In this document: in pieces, positions 6,247-11,156 of the stretch | Numbering within the stretch: the stretch's first letter is position 1 | Layout of the letters: every line of letters starts with the position of its first letter | Source: an uncultured Oscillospiraceae bacterium | GTDB lineage: Bacteria; Bacillota; Clostridia; Oscillospirales; Acutalibacteraceae | Direction: 5' to 3' | Length of the DNA stretch: 11,156 bases | Assembly: GCA_902490145.1 (NCBI GenBank) | Contig: CABUCT010000028.1 | Coordinates: 1 to 11,156, forward strand | Made by a program: the position numbers and the translations under genes | Notes under the pieces: generated by a model | Seen by the model: only the letters and a program-made list of their open reading frames with translations | Told to the model about the DNA's origin: nothing | Database searches by the model: none

Positions 6247-7526
6247 TTTCGATATATAATTACGGACAGGTTGATAATAAAGAAATATTTTCAAGAATGT
6301 CACCAAAAACCGATGTTTCTAAGATAGTACAAGATATTATTGAAGATGTACGGGAAAACGGTGACAGTGCGTTGTATCGATACTGTGAAAAGTTTGACGG
6401 TGCAAAGCTCGAAACCTTAGAAGTAACAGAGAATGAATTCAAAGAAGCTTTGGCTGAAACCGAACCGGAATTTATTCGTATTTTAGAAACAGCGGCTAAA
6501 AATATCCGTCGTTTTCACGAACAGCAGAAACGCGGCAATTATACTGTATTTGGTGATAATGGGGAAGTACTTGGTCAGCGTGTGATTCCTATCGAAAAAG
6601 CCGGCCTGTATGTACCGGGTGGTACAGCTGCATATCCGTCCACTGTTCTTATGGACAGCATACCAGCCAAAATTGCAGGATGTGATGAAATTGTAATGGT
6701 AACACCTCCGAGCAAAAATGGAAAGGTTGCAGCGGAAATTTTGGCGGCAGCGTATATTGCAGGTGTTGATCGCGTATTTAAGGTTGGTGGAGCACAAGCT
6801 GTCGCTGCTTTGGCTTATGGCACCGAAAGTATTCCAAAGGTGGACAAGATTGTAGGACCGGGGAATGCGTTTGTGGCAGAAGCAAAAAAGCAGGTCTTTG
6901 GAAAGGTTTCCATTGATATGATCGCCGGACCAAGTGAGATACTTGTTGTGGCAGATAAAACATCATCACCGAAAAATGTGGCAGCAGATCTTCTTTCACA
7001 GGCAGAACATGACAAGCTTGCAAGTGCTGTGCTTGTTACTGACAGCATGGAGCTTGCGACAGAAGTTCAAAAAGAACTTGAACTTCAAATCCCGCTGCTT
7101 GAAAGAAATGATATTGCAAGAGCTTCAATTGATAACAACGGTAAGATCATCGTTGCTGATACTTTGGATGTTGTTATTGATATTGCAAACGAGCTGGCTC
7201 CAGAACATCTTGAACTTTGTGTGGATAACCCTTTTGATTACCTTAATAAAATCAAAAATGCGGGCTCTGTTTTTATGGGAAAACATTGTCCGGAAGCTTT
7301 GGGTGATTATTATGCCGGTCCGAACCATACCCTTCCGACAGGCGGGACAGCAAGGTTTTCCAGTCCTTTATCGGTTGATGATTTTGTTAAAAAATCTCAG
7401 TTTATCTATTATCCGCAGGATGCGTTTGAAGCAATTGCAAGAGATGTTGATTTCTTTGCCCGAAAGGAAGGCCTCACAGCACACGGAAAGAGTGCTGTTA
7501 TTCGTATTGGAGGGGATGACCGATGA
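6243..7526 (+). CDS. hisD: Histidinol dehydrogenase
   Basis: 427 residues, normal family length. It carries out the last two steps of the pathway, oxidising L-histidinol to histidine with two NAD+ via histidinal, as a zinc metalloenzyme. The family signature runs from DKIVGPGNAF to IDMIAGPSEI (201-233). Zinc ligands equivalent to those of E. coli HisD are visible as Gln253 and His256 (SQAEHDK), Asp355 (EALGDYYAGP) and His414 (LTAHGK). The catalytic Glu-His pair is Glu321-His322 in APEHLEL. The cofactor-region VPGGTAAYPS lies at 124-133. The gene appears fully functional. Its ATG overlaps the hisG stop by 4 nt, with GGAGG at 6231-6235 seven nt upstream. Its stop overlaps hisC the same way. Confidence 0.97.
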   Translation: MISIYNYGQVDNKEIFSRMSPKTDVSKIVQDIIEDVRENGDSALYRYCEKFDGAKLETLEVTENEFKEALAETEPEFIRILETAAKNIRRFHEQQKRGNYTVFGDNGEVLGQRVIPIEKAGLYVPGGTAAYPSTVLMDSIPAKIAGCDEIVMVTPPSKNGKVAAEILAAAYIAGVDRVFKVGGAQAVAALAYGTESIPKVDKIVGPGNAFVAEAKKQVFGKVSIDMIAGPSEILVVADKTSSPKNVAADLLSQAEHDKLASAVLVTDSMELATEVQKELELQIPLLERNDIARASIDNNGKIIVADTLDVVIDIANELAPEHLELCVDNPFDYLNKIKNAGSVFMGKHCPEALGDYYAGPNHTLPTGGTARFSSPLSVDDFVKKSQFIYYPQDAFEAIARDVDFFARKEGLTAHGKSAVIRIGGDDR

Positions 7527-8593
7527 GCCGTTTTATGAGTGAAAAGTATAATACTCTTGAAGCTTATACCCCCGGTGAACAACCTAAAAATCAGAAGTAT
7601 ATTAAACTTAATACAAATGAGTCGCCTTTTGAACCATCTCAGGGAGTTTACAATGCAGTGCTGGCAGAAAGTCATAATCTTCAATTGTATTCAGATCCGG
7701 AATGTCGGGAGCTTAATATAAAAGCAGCTGAATTTTTCGGAGTTGAGCCGGATCAAATTTTAATGACCAATGGTTCAGATGAAATTTTAAATTTTGCTTT
7801 CATGGCTTTTGGAGATGAAAGGCATCCATTTGCTTTTCCTGCGATAACATATGGCTTTTATTCCGTGTTTGCTGAGGTTAATCGGATACCTTATAAAACG
7901 ATACCTTTAAAACCCGATTTTTCGGTTGATGTTAAGGATTATGAAGACATAGGAATGAATATTGTCATTGCAAATCCCAATGCACCGACAGGACTTGCTT
8001 TATCTGCAAAACAGATTGAACGGATTATTTCATCAAATCCTGATAATGTGGTAGTAATAGATGAAGCTTATGTTGATTTTGGGGGAGAAAGCTGTATTTC
8101 TCTTGTGAACAAATATGATAATCTTTTGATAACACGTACATTTTCAAAATCCTATTCACTGGCAGGGGCAAGGCTTGGATTTGGTATTGGAAGCAAGGCA
8201 CTTATTGCAGATTTAAATACTATAAAATATTCCACAAATCCGTATAATATAAATCGCATGACCATGGCAGCGGGCATTGCAGCATTAAATGAATTCGATT
8301 ATTACCGAGATAATTGTGATACTATTATAAATAATCGTGATTTTACCAAACAAAAGCTTATAGAAATGGGGTTTACAGTGACTGATTCAAAAGCAAATTT
8401 CCTATTTGCCGAACATAAAGCTTTGGATGGAAAAGAGCTTTATATAAAGCTTAAAGAGCGGGGAATTTTGATCAGACATTTTGATATACCGAAAATAAGC
8501 AACTATAATCGAATTACCATAGGAACAAAAGAGCAAATGGAAACTTTGATTGATACGGTAAAAACAATTATAAAGGAAGGTGTTACTGGATGA
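7523..8593 (+). CDS. hisC: Histidinol-phosphate aminotransferase
   Basis: 356 residues, a class II (fold type I) PLP aminotransferase that converts imidazole-acetol phosphate plus glutamate to histidinol phosphate plus 2-oxoglutarate. Expected features appear in order: KLNTNESPF near the N-terminus (28-36), the NPNAPTG substrate/cofactor loop (151-157), VIDEAYVDF (178-186) with the PLP-contacting Asp180, and TFSKSYSLAGARLGF (206-220). The last contains the PLP Schiff-base Lys209 and a phosphate-binding Arg217. Position inside the his operon separates it from related aromatic aminotransferases. The start at 7523 overlaps the hisD stop (ATGA) and follows GGAGGGG at 7509-7515 by 7 nt. A second in-frame ATG at 7535 is less well placed. 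The stop overlaps hisB by ATGA. Confidence 0.96.
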   Translation: MSRFMSEKYNTLEAYTPGEQPKNQKYIKLNTNESPFEPSQGVYNAVLAESHNLQLYSDPECRELNIKAAEFFGVEPDQILMTNGSDEILNFAFMAFGDERHPFAFPAITYGFYSVFAEVNRIPYKTIPLKPDFSVDVKDYEDIGMNIVIANPNAPTGLALSAKQIERIISSNPDNVVVIDEAYVDFGGESCISLVNKYDNLLITRTFSKSYSLAGARLGFGIGSKALIADLNTIKYSTNPYNINRMTMAAGIAALNEFDYYRDNCDTIINNRDFTKQKLIEMGFTVTDSKANFLFAEHKALDGKELYIKLKERGILIRHFDIPKISNYNRITIGTKEQMETLIDTVKTIIKEGVTG

Positions 8594-9177
8594 GGACAAG
8601 CACGATTCAGCGAAAAACTGCCGAAACTGATATTAAGCTTAAATTGAATATTGACGGCAATGGAACTTCAAATATAGATACCGGTTGCGGCTTTTTGAAC
8701 CATATGTTAACCTTGCTTTCTGCACATAGCTGTTTTGATCTTGACATTGTGTGTAAAGGTGATACTTTTGTTGATGATCATCATACGGTGGAAGACATTG
8801 GAATTTGCTTTGGTATGGCTTTTTCCGAGGCTATCGGCGATAAAAGAGGAATTTCACGATATGGCGATAAAATACTTCCGATGGATGAAGCTCTTATTAT
8901 GTCTGCCGTGGATATTTCGGGAAGGGGAATGCTTTGTTATGATTTGAGTATTCCTACTGAAAAGGTTGGTACATTTGATACTGAACTTGTTGAGGAGTTC
9001 TGGCTTGCTTTTGTTCGGAAAGCTGGAATCACGCTTCATATAAAACAGCTTTCCGGAACAAATTCTCACCATATAATTGAGGGAACTTTCAAATCAGTCG
9101 CACGCAGCTTATCAATGGCAGCAAAAATAGATGAAACAAAGTTGGGAAAAGTCCCTTCTACTAAGGGAGTGCTGTAA
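8590..9177 (+). CDS. hisB: Imidazoleglycerol-phosphate dehydratase (monofunctional)
   Basis: 195 residues, the usual length of the stand-alone dehydratase. It removes water from imidazole glycerol phosphate to give imidazole-acetol phosphate, using manganese held by histidine clusters. The first metal-binding repeat has GCGFLNHML (32-40, His38), SAH (44-46, His46) and DDHHTVEDIG (62-71, His64, His65, Glu68). The second has SGTNSHHIIEGTFKS (155-169) with His160, His161 and Glu164. It ends with the characteristic PSTKGVL. There is no N-terminal histidinol-phosphatase domain as in enteric HisB, so that phosphatase must be encoded elsewhere. The ATG overlaps the hisC stop, with GGAAGG at 8575-8580. 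The stop overlaps hisH by one base (TAATG). Confidence 0.97.
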   Translation: MRTSTIQRKTAETDIKLKLNIDGNGTSNIDTGCGFLNHMLTLLSAHSCFDLDIVCKGDTFVDDHHTVEDIGICFGMAFSEAIGDKRGISRYGDKILPMDEALIMSAVDISGRGMLCYDLSIPTEKVGTFDTELVEEFWLAFVRKAGITLHIKQLSGTNSHHIIEGTFKSVARSLSMAAKIDETKLGKVPSTKGVL

Positions 9178-9794
9178 TGCTTGCTATTGTGGATTATTCA
9201 GTAGGAAATCTTTTTTCTCTTCAAAGCTCTTTTGCTTTTATTGGTAAGGAGGTTGTTGTCAGCGGAGATCCCTGTGTTATAGAAAAGGCTGATCATCTGA
9301 TTTTACCGGGCGTGGGAGCATTTTATGATGCGGCAAAAAAACTTCGTGAAAGCGGACTTAATAAACTTCTTTGTCAAAAGGCTAAGGAAGGGACTCCGAT
9401 CATGGGAATTTGCCTTGGAATGCAGCTTTTGTTTGACAGCAGCATAGAATACGGTAATCACGAAGGACTGTCTTTGATTAACGGAACTGTCAGACCTATA
9501 AGTGAGGTTATTTCCTCAGATTTAAAGATTCCTCACATTGGATGGAATGCACTGCATTTTGTCGGAGAAAAGCATCCTATTTTCAAGTATATAAATGATG
9601 GAGATCACGTATATTTTGTCCATTCTTATTACGGCTCGAATTGCGAAACTTCTTTAATTGCTACTACTGAATACGGTGCAGAACTTACGGCAGCAGTAGC
9701 AAAAGGAAATGTTTGCGGCTGTCAATTTCATCCCGAAAAGAGCGGGAATACTGGACTTAATATTTTACGAGGTTTTTGTGAATGGGAGGGTTAG
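9177..9794 (+). CDS. hisH: Imidazole glycerol phosphate synthase, glutaminase subunit
   Basis: 205 residues, a class I glutamine amidotransferase. It hydrolyses glutamine and passes ammonia through the HisF barrel, where PRFAR is turned into imidazole glycerol phosphate and AICAR. The nucleophile is Cys79 in GICLGMQLLF (77-86), and the other triad members are His185 and Glu187 in CQFHPEKSG (182-190). LILPGVGAFYDA (41-52) forms the oxyanion-side glycine loop, and IPHIGWNAL (118-126) and YFVHSYYG (146-153) are family-specific stretches. ATG 9177 shares its A with the hisB stop and follows GGGAG at 9165-9169 by 7 nt. hisA starts one base after its stop, and the hisA ribosome binding site lies in the last hisH codons. 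Confidence 0.97.
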   Translation: MLAIVDYSVGNLFSLQSSFAFIGKEVVVSGDPCVIEKADHLILPGVGAFYDAAKKLRESGLNKLLCQKAKEGTPIMGICLGMQLLFDSSIEYGNHEGLSLINGTVRPISEVISSDLKIPHIGWNALHFVGEKHPIFKYINDGDHVYFVHSYYGSNCETSLIATTEYGAELTAAVAKGNVCGCQFHPEKSGNTGLNILRGFCEWEG

Positions 9795-9795
9795 A

Positions 9796-10509
9796 ATGAA
9801 CATTTTTCCTGCAATTGATTTGTATGAAGGTCAGGCAGTGCGGTTACTAAAAGGTGACTATGCTCAAATGACGGTTTATAATCCGAATCCCGTTGAGGTA
9901 GTCAAGGATTTTGTGAAACAAGGTGCAAGGTATCTTCATTTGGTAGATTTGGAGGGTGCTAAAAGCGGATGTACTCCAAATATTGATACAGTGGAGAAAA
10001 TTGTGAATGAATCGGGACTTTTTACCGAGATCGGTGGCGGTATACGCAGCATGGAGACTGTGGAAAAATATCTTTCTATCGGAGTAAATCGCATAATTTT
10101 AGGAACTGCTGCTGTAACAGATGAAAAGTTTCTTTTGAATGCTGTTGAAAAGTATGGAGATAAAATAGCGGTCGGCGTAGATATAAAAGAAGGCTGTGTG
10201 GCCATAAAAGGATGGACCGAAAAGTCTGAATATTCATGCTATGAGTTTTGCAAGAGAATGCAAAATATTGGAGTGAAAACTCTTATTTGTACCGATATTT
10301 CCCGTGATGGTGCAATGCAAGGAACCAACCGTACATTATATAAGGAACTGTCGGAACGATACAGTATGCAAATCGTGGCGTCCGGTGGTGTCTCTTCTAT
10401 GGATGACATTCGTGCATTATCAAAATTGTCTCTTTACGGTGCTATCATCGGGAAAGCATACTATACAGGTGCAATAAATTTGAAGGAAGCAATCGAGGTG
10501 GCAAAATGA
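9796..10509 (+). CDS. hisA: ProFAR isomerase (HisA)
   Basis: 237 residues, a (beta/alpha)8 barrel that isomerises ProFAR to PRFAR by an Amadori-type rearrangement. Asp8 in FPAIDLYEGQAVRL (4-17) and Asp129 in GVDIKEG (127-133) match the two catalytic aspartates of the family. The two phosphate-binding regions appear as EIGGGIRS (78-85) with ILGTAAV (101-107), and TDISRDGAMQGTN (166-178) with VASGGVSS (194-201). The frame is open upstream to 9709 inside hisH, but ATG 9796 is the real start: it gives the conserved MNIFPAIDL N-terminus and follows GGGAGGG at 9784-9790 by 5 nt. Only one base separates it from the hisH stop. Its stop overlaps hisF by ATGA. Confidence 0.97.
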   Translation: MNIFPAIDLYEGQAVRLLKGDYAQMTVYNPNPVEVVKDFVKQGARYLHLVDLEGAKSGCTPNIDTVEKIVNESGLFTEIGGGIRSMETVEKYLSIGVNRIILGTAAVTDEKFLLNAVEKYGDKIAVGVDIKEGCVAIKGWTEKSEYSCYEFCKRMQNIGVKTLICTDISRDGAMQGTNRTLYKELSERYSMQIVASGGVSSMDDIRALSKLSLYGAIIGKAYYTGAINLKEAIEVAK

Positions 10510-11156
10510 TAACCAAGAGAATTATACCCTGCCTTGATGTGAAAAACGGACGTGTTGTAAAGGGCGTGAATTTTGAGGGGCTGTCTGATGTGTCATCTCC
10601 GGTGGAACTTGCACGGTATTACAGCGAATGTGGTGCAGATGAACTTGTGTTTTACGATATTACGGCGTCAGCAGAGGGAAGAGGTCTTTTTACAGATATT
10701 CTGTGTGAAGTTGCAAAAACAATTTTTATTCCTCTTACTGTCGGAGGCGGAATTAATACGGTAGATGATTTTGACCGCGTGCTTAAATGCGGGGCCGATA
10801 AGGTGAGTGTAAATTCTGGTGCTATTCGGAATCCGAATCTTATAAAGCAGGCAGCCAAACGATATGGTAATCAGTGTGTAGTTTTATCAGCAGATATAAA
10901 ACGGTTGAATGGCGAGTTTCGTGTGTTTGCAAAAGGTGGTCGTGAAGATACCGGTATGGAAGCAATTTCATGGATCAAGCGATGTGTGGATATGGGTGCC
11001 GGAGAAGTTGTGGTTAATTCTATTGATACCGACGGCGTAAAGCAAGGGTTTGATTTGGAAATGCTGAATGAGGTTTGTAATGCAGTAAGTGTTCCTGTGA
11101 TTGCGTCAGGCGGGGCCGGAAAAGAACAAGACTTTATAGATCTTTTCAAAACTTTG
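10506..11156 (+). CDS. hisF: Imidazole glycerol phosphate synthase, cyclase subunit (partial, 3' end cut by window)
   Basis: 217 codons are open from ATG 10506 to the last base with no stop. The family is about 250 residues, so roughly 35 are missing. HisF is the barrel subunit that uses ammonia from HisH to convert PRFAR to imidazole glycerol phosphate and AICAR. The N-terminus MITKRIIPCLDVKNGRVVKG carries catalytic Asp11, and Asp130 in LSADIKR sits exactly where the second catalytic Asp does in the family. Phosphate-site glycines appear in TVGGGI (78-83), and ASGGAG falls near 204-209. FYDITAS (49-55) is the usual beta-2 stretch. The ATG overlaps the hisA stop by 4 nt. hisI and/or hisE would be expected beyond the window. 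Confidence 0.96.
   Translation, partial: MITKRIIPCLDVKNGRVVKGVNFEGLSDVSSPVELARYYSECGADELVFYDITASAEGRGLFTDILCEVAKTIFIPLTVGGGINTVDDFDRVLKCGADKVSVNSGAIRNPNLIKQAAKRYGNQCVVLSADIKRLNGEFRVFAKGGREDTGMEAISWIKRCVDMGAGEVVVNSIDTDGVKQGFDLEMLNEVCNAVSVPVIASGGAGKEQDFIDLFKTL

Noticed and set aside
6934..7542. A 202-codon open frame on the + strand inside hisD
   Set aside because: It lies in another frame of a gene with all hisD catalytic residues. Its translation is rich in Ile, Leu and Lys with no recognisable motif, and it has no supported start. It is a shadow frame.
9709..9795. Upstream extension of the hisA frame into hisH
   Set aside because: The family starts with MNIFPAIDL at 9796, where a strong ribosome binding site is in place. 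The extension is just the other frame of the hisH catalytic end.

Overview
The window looks like a chromosomal segment from a low-GC Gram-positive bacterium, most likely a Clostridia-type Firmicute. The reasons are AT-rich intergenic DNA, strong purine-rich ribosome binding sites, some GTG starts, sigma-A type promoters, and a histidine operon led by hisZ and a short-form hisG. All genes seen lie on the + strand. No tRNA, rRNA, CRISPR array, insertion sequence or phage gene was recognised.

Region 1 (1-1806): a possible divergent promoter pair at the left edge, then a small acidic two-helix membrane protein of unknown function. metK (S-adenosylmethionine synthetase) follows 28 nt later, and the unit closes with a clear intrinsic terminator.

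Region 2 (1807-2970): an accessory-looking patch. It holds a 32-codon protein-like fragment, an intact GNAT acetyltransferase, and, overlapping that gene's stop codon, a decayed P-loop nucleotide-kinase-like gene. The decayed gene is not visible as one open frame. It can be rebuilt from two single-base deletions and three nonsense changes, each of which a single transition from a Gln or Trp codon would explain.

Region 3 (2961-4346): a CPA2-type cation:proton antiporter consisting of the membrane domain only, then a long-stem hairpin that probably terminates transcription.

Region 4 (4387-11156): a histidine biosynthesis operon in the order hisZ-hisG-hisD-hisC-hisB-hisH-hisA-hisF, driven by a near-consensus promoter. 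Neighbouring genes overlap by 1 or 4 nt or are 1 nt apart, so translation is probably coupled throughout. HisZ and HisG form the first enzyme, HisA, HisH and HisF make imidazole glycerol phosphate, HisB and HisC take it to histidinol phosphate, and HisD makes histidine. hisI, hisE and a histidinol phosphatase are not seen. hisF is cut by the window end.

I found no convincing novel multi-gene system. The most informative oddities are the decaying kinase-like gene beside the GNAT gene, the orphan 32-codon fragment, and the glycine-zipper membrane protein linked to metK.
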